From contig JAIRMQ010000013.1 in assembly GCA_031258575.1 (NCBI GenBank), forward strand, positions 1-44,235: a stretch of 44,235 nucleotides of DNA, written 5' to 3'. Source of the stretch: Holosporaceae bacterium. Lineage in GTDB: Bacteria > Pseudomonadota > Alphaproteobacteria > UBA3830. Every line of letters begins with the position of its first letter. Position 1 is the first letter of the stretch. Shown piece after piece: positions 1 to 8,346 of the stretch. The position numbers were made by a program, and so were the translations under genes. The notes beneath the pieces are model-generated. The model saw nothing but the letters and a program-made list of their open reading frames with translations, was not told the origin of the DNA and did not search any database.

Positions 1-50
1 ACCTCTACATAAACTATATAAGAACGTATTAGTTATCGCGTTAACTGACA

Positions 51-79
51 TTGCTACTAAAAAAGAATTATGCAAGAAT
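51..79 (+). promoter_or_regulatory. candidate promoter for tRNA-Pro
   Basis: TTGCTA at 51-56 and AAGAAT at 74-79 are separated by 17 bases and would start transcription near 86, just before the tRNA. The -10 box is poor, so this is a weak call. Nothing else is recognisable in bases 1-94. Confidence 0.25.
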
Positions 80-94
80 GAGGCCCGCGAGCAT

Positions 95-171
95 CGGAGC
101 ATAGCTCAGCCTGGTAGAGCACAGCCTTCGGGAGGCTGGGGCCGGAGGTTCGAATCCTCTTGCTCCGACCA
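95..171 (+). tRNA. tRNA-Pro (anticodon CGG)
   Basis: A full cloverleaf is visible. The acceptor stem CGGAGCA pairs with TGCTCCG, the anticodon stem CAGCC/GGCTG encloses the loop TTCGGGA (anticodon CGG, reading CCG), and the T arm contains GGTTCGAATCC. The 3' CCA is encoded in the DNA. The GTG start of the downstream efflux gene lies only 22 bases after the CCA with no terminator between, so the two may share a transcript. Confidence 0.97.
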
Positions 172-193
172 TCAGCGAGTAACTGGGGGGAAT

Positions 194-1372
194 GTGAAAG
201 TGAAGTTTAGTTTTTCAAAATGCAAAATAGGAATTGTGGTGCTAGTAATCGCTATAATTGTCGCATTGATTGTTTATTTAATGATAAGTAAATCTAAGGG
301 CGACGATAAAGACAAAATGCTGTTTTCTCCTCCAGCAGTTACAGCAAGTAAGGCGGTATTTGGTCCTGTCGCTAGACATATTAACGCAATTGGAACATTG
401 CGTCCCCATGACTCAGTCATTATAAAATCAGAAGTTGATTCTAAAATAGAGAAAATTCATTTTTCCGAAGGTGGTTTGGTAGAGGAAAACGATTTGTTAA
501 TAGAATTAGATGATTCCATTGAAAAAAGCCAACTCATGGAAGCCGAGGCAATTTATAAAAAAACCAAAAGTGAATTGGATCCAATAGAAAAATTAGCGGA
601 TAAAGGAGCTGCCGCTCGTGTTCAAAGAGACGTAAAACGAGCTGAATTAGCTCAATGTGCCGCTAAAATTAATTTACATGAAACTAGATTAAAAAAACAT
701 AAGATCCACGCTCCTTTCAAAGGAGTTATCGGTCTTAGAGAAATCAGTAAAGGGCAATTTGTAACTCCAGGTAATGAATTAGTGAAAATAGTAGATTGTT
801 ATCCGCTCAAAGTAGATTTTAAAGTTGCAGAGAAAGATATCAGTAAAGTCTATGTCGGTCAGGAAATATTGATTTCTATGGGAGGAGATGATGACCAGCA
901 ATTTTCAGCGAAAATCATAGCTATTGATCCAGAAAGCGAAAAGATAAGTCATAGTTTTAACGTAAGAGCAGTTTTGAATATACCAGAGGAGGTCGCTATA
1001 AGTTCAATATCTTTGAAACCGGGGCGATTCGTTAGCGTAAAAATTCCGATAGATGGAGACCAGCAAGGAATTTTAATTCCTGAAAGTTCAATTGAGAAAG
1101 TCGGTGAAGAAGACGTGGTATTCCGAGTAGTCGAAGGAGGAATTGCGATACGAACTCTTATTACTGCAGGTATGCGAAAAGACGGAAATGTGGAGGTTAT
1201 TACCGGCATAAACGATGGAGATTGGGTGATAACAAGTGGTCAATCTAACGTCCTAGACGGAAAACCGGTATCGGTGAAAAATAGCGAATCAGTTTCTGAC
1301 GTCGCAAAAGCAGTTAAAGAGTTGCAAAAGCAGCAGAAAGCAGCTACTCAGCAAAATTCTATAAGGAAATAA
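194..1372 (+). CDS. RND efflux periplasmic adaptor (HlyD/MFP family)
   Basis: This is the periplasmic adaptor subunit that links an inner-membrane RND pump to an outer-membrane channel. One N-terminal membrane segment (about residues 10-30) is followed by a lipoyl/barrel-sandwich half (about 65-105), a short helical hairpin, the second lipoyl half with HAPFKGVIGLREIS (about 170-185), and beta-barrel and membrane-proximal domains up to about 350. The C-terminus is Gln/Lys-rich. The GTG start follows a G-rich ribosome site (ctgggggg). The RND pump gene begins 4 bases after the stop, so the two form an operon. The substrate cannot be told from sequence. No outer-membrane factor gene is present in the window. 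Confidence 0.9.
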   Translation: MKVKFSFSKCKIGIVVLVIAIIVALIVYLMISKSKGDDKDKMLFSPPAVTASKAVFGPVARHINAIGTLRPHDSVIIKSEVDSKIEKIHFSEGGLVEENDLLIELDDSIEKSQLMEAEAIYKKTKSELDPIEKLADKGAAARVQRDVKRAELAQCAAKINLHETRLKKHKIHAPFKGVIGLREISKGQFVTPGNELVKIVDCYPLKVDFKVAEKDISKVYVGQEILISMGGDDDQQFSAKIIAIDPESEKISHSFNVRAVLNIPEEVAISSISLKPGRFVSVKIPIDGDQQGILIPESSIEKVGEEDVVFRVVEGGIAIRTLITAGMRKDGNVEVITGINDGDWVITSGQSNVLDGKPVSVKNSESVSDVAKAVKELQKQQKAATQQNSIRK

Positions 1373-1376
1373 AGAT

Positions 1377-4300
1377 ATGGAACTTACAGAATTTTGTGTT
1401 AAAAGACCAGTTTTTTCCACAGTACTCACAATCATGATTGTTGTGTTAGGAATAGTTTGTCAATCGAGGTTACAAGTACGAAAAGATCCGAAAGTAGAGC
1501 GATCGATTATTTCAGTAGAATCAGAGTTTCATGGGGCTAGTCCTAGAGTAGTTGAATCGCAAATCACAAAATTATTAGAGGGACAATTTGCGACAATTCC
1601 AGGCGTTGATTTAATAAGATCCGAAAGTAAAAATGAAAAAAGCGAAATAACCATTGAATTCTCTCCGGAAAGAACGCCGGATGGCGCTGCTTCAGATGTG
1701 AGAGATAGACTTTCGCTGGTGCGAAATCAGCTACCGCATGGTATTCCAGAACCAATTATAAGAAAAGATAGCTCTGATTCGGGCTCAGGAATAGTCATAG
1801 GTTTTACAAGTGATAGGCATCCAATAGATGATTTGAGAGATTATATAGAAAGATACATAAAATCGAGATTTGAAGTTTTATCTGGCGTTGGGCATGTTTT
1901 TGTAGCTGGTGGAAATATAAAAAGCGTAAGAGTGTACCTTGATCCTCAGAAACTAGCTGCCTATGGATATACTCCATCGGATGTTGTCGAGGCAATTGGA
2001 TATCAGCATATACAAAGACCTTGTGGTCGACTTATAAGCAAAGATCGCGAGTATATGTTAGTTACAAACGGAGAATTATATAAGCCCCAAGAGTTTGATG
2101 AGATCGCTTTACCTTCCAATGGAAGGGACAAAATAGTTAGAATAAAAGATGTTGGGCAAACTGAACTTGTCGCGGCTGATATTCGTTCAGGATCCTGGCT
2201 CAATGGAAAAGAATGCGTAAGTTTATCAATAACTAAACAATCCACTGCCAACCCTCTTGACCTAAGCATTACAGTAAACAAAATCATGCCAGAAATAAAG
2301 GACTTACTGCCTAGCGGGGTGAAGGCGGTAATAGCGATGGATGAAGCAAAAGATATAAAAGCATCAATGTCAAACGTTTATAGAGCGATTTTTGAAGCGA
2401 CATTCCTTGTTATTTTGGTTGTTTTTCTTTTTTTGTGGTCTTTCAGAGCGACTGTGATCCCAATAGTAATAATTCCAGTTTCTCTTTTAGGAACGTTAAT
2501 ACTTCTTTGGGCTTTTGATTTTTCAATAAATTCTTTTACATTATTAGCCATGGTTTTGGCTGTAGGATTAGTTGTTGATGATGCCATTGTTGTTCTAGAA
2601 AATATACATAGATATATGGAAGAGAAAGGTCTGTCAAGATTTAAGGCTGCAATAGTCGGATCAAAAGAAATATTTTTTTCGATAGTAGCCATGACTCTAA
2701 CCCTCGCAATCGCTTATATACCAATAGCTCTTACTCCTGGTAAGATAGGGAAATATTTCCGTGAATTCGCATTAACTCTTTCGGGAGCAGTATTGTTTTC
2801 CGGATTTGTTGCTCTGACGTTATCTCCTATGATGTGTTCTAAATTACTTAGCGTAGAAAGAAAACAAAAGGCTATTGGTTGGGCGAAAAAAGCCGCGCTT
2901 TTCCAAGAACATATTTTAAGTTCAATAGACTCAGGGTATTTAAAAATTCTTACCGTCGCCTTAAACGCAAAATGGATAATTATAACAATTGGATGCATTG
3001 TAGCAATTATTGGAGTAATTACTTCCAGAATTTTACCCTCTGAAAGCCGTCCGTTTGAGGATCAAGGAATGGTGGTAATAAAAGGACAGGCTCCTATAGG
3101 AGCGAGTTATAAATTTATGGAAAATTGCGCCAAAAAAGTTGATGCTATTCTTACAAAAACTCCTTTTTTAGAAAACAAATGGGTTAGTGCAGACACCAGT
3201 AAGATAGAAGGTTGGGTAAAATTAGTCGATTGGAAAAAAAGAGACTTATCTTCAAAAGACATAGCGGAGAAGATGCAATCTATGCTTAAGGAAGTTCCCG
3301 GAGTCTCCTGTTCTGCGTCTGCTGGATCAACTGGATCGGATAAAGATACGGTAGACTTTATTTTACAAACTAATCAGAGCTTAGAATACCTGGAGAAATA
3401 CGGAGGAAGGTTTTTTTGGTCTTTGCAAAGCAATTATGCAGGGATACAGCCTCATATGATGACATCTATTGTGCCACCTCAGAGGGATTATGTTATCGAT
3501 ATAGACAGAGATCGAGCAGCCTCTCTGGGAGTTTCTGTCTATGATATCGTAAATACCATTGAATGCTTTGTCGGTGGGAAAAAAGCTGCAAACGTACAAA
3601 GAGAATCTAAAAGAGACGAATTATTTGTGCAAGCTCCAAGCTCATTGCGTCAATCTCCTGAAGATTTATCCAGAATGCAAGTGAAGTCAAAAATGCTTTC
3701 GAAAGATAATGAGACAAAAATGGTTCCAGTTACCGATTTGATAAGTATCAATGAGAGACGATCGCCTTTAAGTTTAAGCCATTATAACCAAATGCTGTCG
3801 GTTAGCGCTTTTTGCGATGTTGCAAAAGGATATAGCTTAGGGCGGGTTGTAGAAGATATAATCGCATTCAAAGACAAACAACTTCCAGATACTGTACAGC
3901 TTACTTTTTCAGGAATCACAAAGAATTACTTGGAGGAGAGTAAACAAATAGTTCTGGTTTTCGCTTTGGCTTTACTCTTTGTATTTTTGGTTTTAGCTGC
4001 CCAATTTGAAAGTTTTATAGATCCGCTGGTAATAATGTTAAGTGTGCCTTTTTCGATCACCGGCGCTTTAATCGTCTTGTATTTTATAACCGATGGAAGC
4101 CTAAATATCTTTTCCAAAGTAGGTCTTGTAACTTTAATAGGATTAATTACTAAACATGGAATTTTGATTGTGGATTTTGCTAACAATATTGTTGAACAAG
4201 GAGTGTCTGTGATCGAAGCAGTGAAACGAGCGGCGTATTTAAGGTTACGTCCTATCCTTATGACTACGTTTGCCATGGTCATAGGAAGTGTTCCATTGGC

Positions 4301-4454
4301 TTTAGCAACTGGAGCAGGAGCAGGAGCAAGACGGCAAATCGGATGGGTGATTGTAGGAGGAATGTCGTTTGGTACACTTTTTACATTATTTATTGTACCT
4401 GTAATCTATACCATTTTTTCACGACTGAAATCTAAAAAGTCTATTCAAGAATGA
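1377..4454 (+). CDS. RND multidrug efflux transporter, AcrB/HAE-1 type
   Basis: This is a proton-driven inner-membrane exporter of 1025 residues, the normal length for the family. It has TM1 at about 12-30, a large periplasmic porter domain, a TM2-6 block at about 335-490, a second periplasmic domain, and a TM8-12 block at about 860-1015. The proton-relay residues are present: the Asp-Asp pair in TM4 (GLVVDDAIVVLENIHR) and the Lys in TM10 (LIGLITKHGILIVDFAN). It starts with FCVKRPVFSTVL, typical of the family. It is translated 4 bases after the adaptor gene. The 205-base gap after it (4455-4659) shows no gene; a TATATT box at 4631-4636 might serve gatA, but no good -35 box was found. Confidence 0.93.
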   Translation: MELTEFCVKRPVFSTVLTIMIVVLGIVCQSRLQVRKDPKVERSIISVESEFHGASPRVVESQITKLLEGQFATIPGVDLIRSESKNEKSEITIEFSPERTPDGAASDVRDRLSLVRNQLPHGIPEPIIRKDSSDSGSGIVIGFTSDRHPIDDLRDYIERYIKSRFEVLSGVGHVFVAGGNIKSVRVYLDPQKLAAYGYTPSDVVEAIGYQHIQRPCGRLISKDREYMLVTNGELYKPQEFDEIALPSNGRDKIVRIKDVGQTELVAADIRSGSWLNGKECVSLSITKQSTANPLDLSITVNKIMPEIKDLLPSGVKAVIAMDEAKDIKASMSNVYRAIFEATFLVILVVFLFLWSFRATVIPIVIIPVSLLGTLILLWAFDFSINSFTLLAMVLAVGLVVDDAIVVLENIHRYMEEKGLSRFKAAIVGSKEIFFSIVAMTLTLAIAYIPIALTPGKIGKYFREFALTLSGAVLFSGFVALTLSPMMCSKLLSVERKQKAIGWAKKAALFQEHILSSIDSGYLKILTVALNAKWIIITIGCIVAIIGVITSRILPSESRPFEDQGMVVIKGQAPIGASYKFMENCAKKVDAILTKTPFLENKWVSADTSKIEGWVKLVDWKKRDLSSKDIAEKMQSMLKEVPGVSCSASAGSTGSDKDTVDFILQTNQSLEYLEKYGGRFFWSLQSNYAGIQPHMMTSIVPPQRDYVIDIDRDRAASLGVSVYDIVNTIECFVGGKKAANVQRESKRDELFVQAPSSLRQSPEDLSRMQVKSKMLSKDNETKMVPVTDLISINERRSPLSLSHYNQMLSVSAFCDVAKGYSLGRVVEDIIAFKDKQLPDTVQLTFSGITKNYLEESKQIVLVFALALLFVFLVLAAQFESFIDPLVIMLSVPFSITGALIVLYFITDGSLNIFSKVGLVTLIGLITKHGILIVDFANNIVEQGVSVIEAVKRAAYLRLRPILMTTFAMVIGSVPLALATGAGAGARRQIGWVIVGGMSFGTLFTLFIVPVIYTIFSRLKSKKSIQE

Positions 4455-4659
4455 GTACAATGTCCTTATTTTAATACTTCTGACGCGTAATGTATCTGTT
4501 TTTTAGGTCTATTGTTTATGAAATAGCGTTTTAACAAAAGAGCTTGAAAGGATTCGAATAAGAATGACTGTTTTTATTAAGAAGAACGCGAAACTTAGCG
4601 AGTAATGTTTCTTTTTTAGAAAAAACTGTTTATATTCTGCATGTTGATTGGAGGTTTTT

Positions 4660-6114
4660 ATGTATGACCTATCGCTCTGCGAAACTAGAGATAAGCTTAA
4701 AAGTAAAAAAATCTCCTCTGTCGAATTAACTAAATGTTTTCTTGAGAGAATCGATAAATTCCGCAATTGGAATACCTTTATTACAATGTGCGCAGATAAA
4801 GCTTTGGATGCCGCTCAAAAAGCTGACAAAAAAATTGCCTCTGGTCAAGCCGGAGAGTTGGAGGGTATTCCACTTGCTATTAAAGATCTATTTCTTACTA
4901 AGGGAATTAGAACTACAGCGGGATCGAAAATGCTTGAGAATTTTATACCTCCGTATGAGTCAACCGTATCGAAAAAAATATTGGAAACGGGAGCGTTTTT
5001 TCTTGGAAAAACTAATATGGACGAATTCGCGATGGGTTCTGCGAATATAACAAGTTATTTTGGTAAGGTTATCAATCCCTGGAGTAAAGATAAAAAACTT
5101 GTTCCAGGCGGCTCTTCTGGGGGATCAGCTGCTGCAGTAGCCGGACATCTTTGTGTTGCTGCTATAGGTTCTGATACTGGAGGATCTGTTAGGCAGCCGG
5201 CAGCTTTTTCAGGAATTGTCGGGCTAAAGCCAACATATGGGAGATGTTCTCGTTATGGAATGGTTGCGTTTGGATCGTCTCTAGATCAGGCTGGACCAAT
5301 GACTAAAACGGTTAAAGATGCTGCAGCTTTTTTAAAAGTAATCGCTGGCTATGATGAAAAGGATTCCACTTCATCCAGAGAGAAAATTCCAGATTTCGAA
5401 TCTTTCGCTGGAAAATCTATCAAAGGACTAAGAATTGGAATTCCTAAAGAGTATCGTGTAGATGGAATATCTGACGAGATTATAAATTGTTGGCGCAACG
5501 GTGCGAATTGGCTGAAAGAGGCCGGAGCAGAGATAATTGATGTTTCATTGCAATATTCCAAATACGCTCTTCCAGTTTATTATATTATTGCTCCATCAGA
5601 AGCCTCAGCTAATTTAGCTAGGTTCGATGGCGTAAGATATGGTTTTAGAGCCGCTGGAGAAACGATTGATGAAGTTTATGCTAATACAAGAGAAGAAGGC
5701 TTTGGGGAAGAAGTAAAACGCAGAATTTTAATCGGAACTTATGTTCTTTCTGCTGGCCATTATGATGCATATTATACGAAAGCGCAAAGAATCAGACAAT
5801 TAATAACACAGGATTTCCTCTCCATTTTTAAAAGTGTTGATGTTTTGCTTACCCCGACAACTCCGACAAGCGCTTTTGCTTTCGGAGAAGAACCAACGAA
5901 TCCGGTAACTATGTACCTGAATGATGTCTTTACTGTAACGGCCAACATAGCTGGTCTTCCCGCAATTTCTGTTCCAATCAATTTAGATAGACAAGGAAGG
6001 CCGCTAGGATTACAGTTGATAGCACCACATTTTAGAGAGGAGCTTTTGGTTCAAGTAGGAAGTGTGTTAGAAAAAGAAGCCTGTTTCCCTAAATGGAAGG
6101 AGGCTTGTCAATGA
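4660..6114 (+). CDS. gatA: Asp-tRNA(Asn)/Glu-tRNA(Gln) amidotransferase subunit A
   Basis: GatA is the glutaminase/amidase subunit of GatCAB, which converts mischarged Glu-tRNA(Gln) and Asp-tRNA(Asn) to the amidated forms. The amidase-signature catalytic triad is visible: Lys75 in PLAIKDLF, the cis-Ser in GGSSGGSAAAVA (about 152) and the nucleophile Ser in SDTGGSVRQPA (about 176). The protein has 484 residues, a normal length. The ATG at 4660 is chosen because GGAGG lies five bases upstream; an in-frame TTG at 4648 precedes the ribosome site and is rejected. The stop overlaps the gatB start (ATGA). No gatC lies upstream, and the 205-base gap is too small and not open for one. Confidence 0.97.
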   Translation: MYDLSLCETRDKLKSKKISSVELTKCFLERIDKFRNWNTFITMCADKALDAAQKADKKIASGQAGELEGIPLAIKDLFLTKGIRTTAGSKMLENFIPPYESTVSKKILETGAFFLGKTNMDEFAMGSANITSYFGKVINPWSKDKKLVPGGSSGGSAAAVAGHLCVAAIGSDTGGSVRQPAAFSGIVGLKPTYGRCSRYGMVAFGSSLDQAGPMTKTVKDAAAFLKVIAGYDEKDSTSSREKIPDFESFAGKSIKGLRIGIPKEYRVDGISDEIINCWRNGANWLKEAGAEIIDVSLQYSKYALPVYYIIAPSEASANLARFDGVRYGFRAAGETIDEVYANTREEGFGEEVKRRILIGTYVLSAGHYDAYYTKAQRIRQLITQDFLSIFKSVDVLLTPTTPTSAFAFGEEPTNPVTMYLNDVFTVTANIAGLPAISVPINLDRQGRPLGLQLIAPHFREELLVQVGSVLEKEACFPKWKEACQ

Positions 6115-7577
6115 GTTATATCGAAACATCAACTGGGAAGTGGGAAGTTGTTATTGGTTTAGAAGTTCATGCTCAGGTAATATCGAAATCTAAGTTATTC
6201 TCAGCTGCGTCGACAAAGTTTGGCGTTTCTCCTAACGAAAATGTTTCTTTTGTAGATGCTGCGCTTCCAGGAACATTACCGGTAATCAATTCATTTTGCG
6301 TCGATCAAGCAATAAAAACAGGCCTAGGACTCAATGGAAGAATTAATAGAATCTCTCGATTTGATCGAAAAAATTATTTTTATCCAGACTTGCCCCAGGG
6401 ATATCAAATATCTCAGTTTTATTCTCCAATTATAAGTGGAGGATATGTGGAAATAGAGGACAATGAAGGTAATTCAAAGAGGGTTAATATTGATCACATC
6501 CATCTTGAGCAAGATGCGGGAAAGTGCATTCATGATCAGAGTCCAACGAAATCTTTTATAGATTTAAATCGCGCAGGTATTGCTCTTATGGAGATTGTAA
6601 CAACGCCTGATATGCATAGTGCAGAAGAAGCTGCCTTTTTCTTACGTAAATTAAGGTCTATTTTGCGCTATCTGAAAACTTGCGACGGTAATATGGAAGA
6701 AGGCAGCTTACGAGCTGATGTTAATGTTTCTGTTCATTGCCCAAATACGGATTATGGTACACGCGCTGAAGTAAAAAACGTAAATTCCATAAAATTTTTG
6801 ATGACAGCGGTAAATTTTGAAGTAGAAAGGCAAATAGCGATTTTAGAATCCGGAGAAGCAGTTGAGCAGGAAACACGGCTATTTGATAGTAGTACCGGAC
6901 AAACGCGTAGTATGAGATCCAAAGAGAATTCTCAGGATTATCGTTATTTCCCAGATCCAGATTTGCTTCCACTCATGCTTGAAGAGTCTAGAATAGAAGA
7001 AATTCGAAAAACAATTCCGGAATTACCAGATGCGAAAGCCGAGCGCTTCCAACGAGATTATAATTTATCTCATTACGATGCTTCTTTAATAACGTCTGAG
7101 ATCGAAATAGCTGATTTTTATGAAAAAGCTCTGGAAAGTGCTAACTTGGATAACGATTCAGCGAAAATTCTTTCTAATTGGATTCTCAGTGAGCTGTTTG
7201 CTCTTTTTAATAAACATGGCAAGTCTATAACAGACAACCATATTCCTCCGGAACATATGGGAGAGTTAGTAAAATTGATAAAAACTGACGTTATTTCAGG
7301 AAAGATAGCCAAGGATATTCTCGAATTAATGTGGGATACCGGAGAGTCTCCAAGCACTATAATAGAAGAAAAAGGATTAAAACAGATTACTTCAGCAAAA
7401 GAAATTGAGATTTTTTTAAGAGAAGTACTTGATAATCATTCTGATAAAGTCGCAGACTACAAAAGCGGAAAAGATAAACTTTTTGGCTTTTTCATAGGAG
7501 AAACTATGAAAAAAACCCAAGGAAAAGCTAATCCGCAGGTATTAAACGAGATTTTAAAAAAGCTTCTAGAAAAGTAA
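6111..7577 (+). CDS. gatB: Asp-tRNA(Asn)/Glu-tRNA(Gln) amidotransferase subunit B
   Basis: GatB is the kinase and tRNA-binding subunit of GatCAB. It starts with WEVVIGLEVHAQV, the conserved N-terminus, followed by YPDLPQGYQISQ, HLEQDAGK, DLNRAGIALMEIVT and EEGSLRADVNVSV of the catalytic cradle. The C-terminal YqeY-like helical tail (about 340-488) ends with GKANPQVLNEILKKLL. The ATG at 6111 overlaps the gatA stop by four bases and has AAGGAGG at 6097-6103, which supports this start and translational coupling. The length (488) is normal. It probably works with the glutamyl-tRNA synthetase encoded at 27894. Confidence 0.97.
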   Translation: MSYIETSTGKWEVVIGLEVHAQVISKSKLFSAASTKFGVSPNENVSFVDAALPGTLPVINSFCVDQAIKTGLGLNGRINRISRFDRKNYFYPDLPQGYQISQFYSPIISGGYVEIEDNEGNSKRVNIDHIHLEQDAGKCIHDQSPTKSFIDLNRAGIALMEIVTTPDMHSAEEAAFFLRKLRSILRYLKTCDGNMEEGSLRADVNVSVHCPNTDYGTRAEVKNVNSIKFLMTAVNFEVERQIAILESGEAVEQETRLFDSSTGQTRSMRSKENSQDYRYFPDPDLLPLMLEESRIEEIRKTIPELPDAKAERFQRDYNLSHYDASLITSEIEIADFYEKALESANLDNDSAKILSNWILSELFALFNKHGKSITDNHIPPEHMGELVKLIKTDVISGKIAKDILELMWDTGESPSTIIEEKGLKQITSAKEIEIFLREVLDNHSDKVADYKSGKDKLFGFFIGETMKKTQGKANPQVLNEILKKLLEK

Positions 7578-8152
7578 TGGAGGAAAAATTGTCAGAAAAA
7601 AACCAACAATCAAAAGAAACAACGGAGAAGTGCCGTTGCAAAAATTTTCGGTGTCTATTATCCGCATCGGTTTTTGTAATAGTTAGCGTTTGTATCTCGT
7701 GTATTTATTGCAGATTTTTTATCGAAAAAGATGTTGAGCCCTCGATTCATAAGTTCATTTGCAACAACATTGAAAAAGTGTATTCTCAAATATCCGCTTT
7801 GAAAGAAGAGATTTCCGATATAAAGAAACAAATTGAGGTAATTCACCAATCTGGGAATCAAGGAACTATCAAAGAAACCATAAAGTTACGTTTGAAATGG
7901 AAAGCGTGGATGGATTTACGGGCCAAAATAGAAACAGAATCGATCACAGAAGAGGATATAGCGAAATTTAATTTCATTTTCTCAGATGATAAAGAAATCC
8001 TCGAGCTCGTAAAAAGCGTTGTTTTGATTGAGACCTCCGATGAAAAAGCAAAGGATGGTAAGATATTGGGAATGTTAAAGAAAATTATAAAAAAGGTTGA
8101 TGAAAAGAAACTATTAGAGATTGATGGGTATGTTTTGTCGTCAGAAAACTAA
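7577..8152 (+). CDS. membrane-anchored coiled-coil protein, position of alphaproteobacterial Mic60
   Basis: I do not recognise this by sequence. It has a basic Cys-rich N-terminus, one membrane segment at about residues 27-46, a predicted coiled coil at about 60-95 (EKVYSQISALKEEISDIKKQ) and a charged helical C-terminus. ATG 7577 shares one base with the gatB stop. An in-frame TTG at 7589 has GGAGG exactly five bases upstream, the same spacing as gatA, and may be the true start. In many alphaproteobacteria the gene just before hemY encodes a mitofilin/Mic60-like protein of similar topology, but those are usually much longer than 191 residues. The link is by position and topology only. Confidence 0.6.
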   Translation: MEEKLSEKNQQSKETTEKCRCKNFRCLLSASVFVIVSVCISCIYCRFFIEKDVEPSIHKFICNNIEKVYSQISALKEEISDIKKQIEVIHQSGNQGTIKETIKLRLKWKAWMDLRAKIETESITEEDIAKFNFIFSDDKEILELVKSVVLIETSDEKAKDGKILGMLKKIIKKVDEKKLLEIDGYVLSSEN

Positions 8153-8166
8153 GTCAGGAGTAAACA

Positions 8167-8328
8167 ATGAAAAAAAGTTTGATTGGTATTTTAGTTCCGG
8201 GTTTAATCGTTGGGCTGATAATGGCTGCCGCTTATCTTACAGGAAATTGGGACACACTGGTTGGTATGGGAATAATGATCGTGAATCATTTTTCAGAAGC
8301 CATAGATCAAGTTAAAGGAATGATGTAG
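8167..8328 (+). CDS. small membrane protein, 53 residues
   Basis: A short gene lies between the coiled-coil membrane protein and hemY. It has a strong ribosome site (AGGAG at 8156-8160, six bases before ATG) and encodes a peptide starting MKKSLIGILVPGLIVGLIMA, with one hydrophobic segment (residues 4-23), a second moderately hydrophobic stretch (about 30-42) and the end DQVKGMM. Its spacing (14 bases from the previous stop, 18 to the hemY start) fits an operon. I recognise no family. It could be a small partner of its neighbours; the position suggests this but does not prove it. Confidence 0.65.
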   Translation: MKKSLIGILVPGLIVGLIMAAAYLTGNWDTLVGMGIMIVNHFSEAIDQVKGMM

Positions 8329-8346
8329 ACGAATGCTTAGAAGCGC

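Noticed and set aside
4631-4636. TATATT before gatA as a promoter -10
   Set aside because: The position fits, but no acceptable -35 box lies 16-18 bases upstream, so I did not list a promoter.
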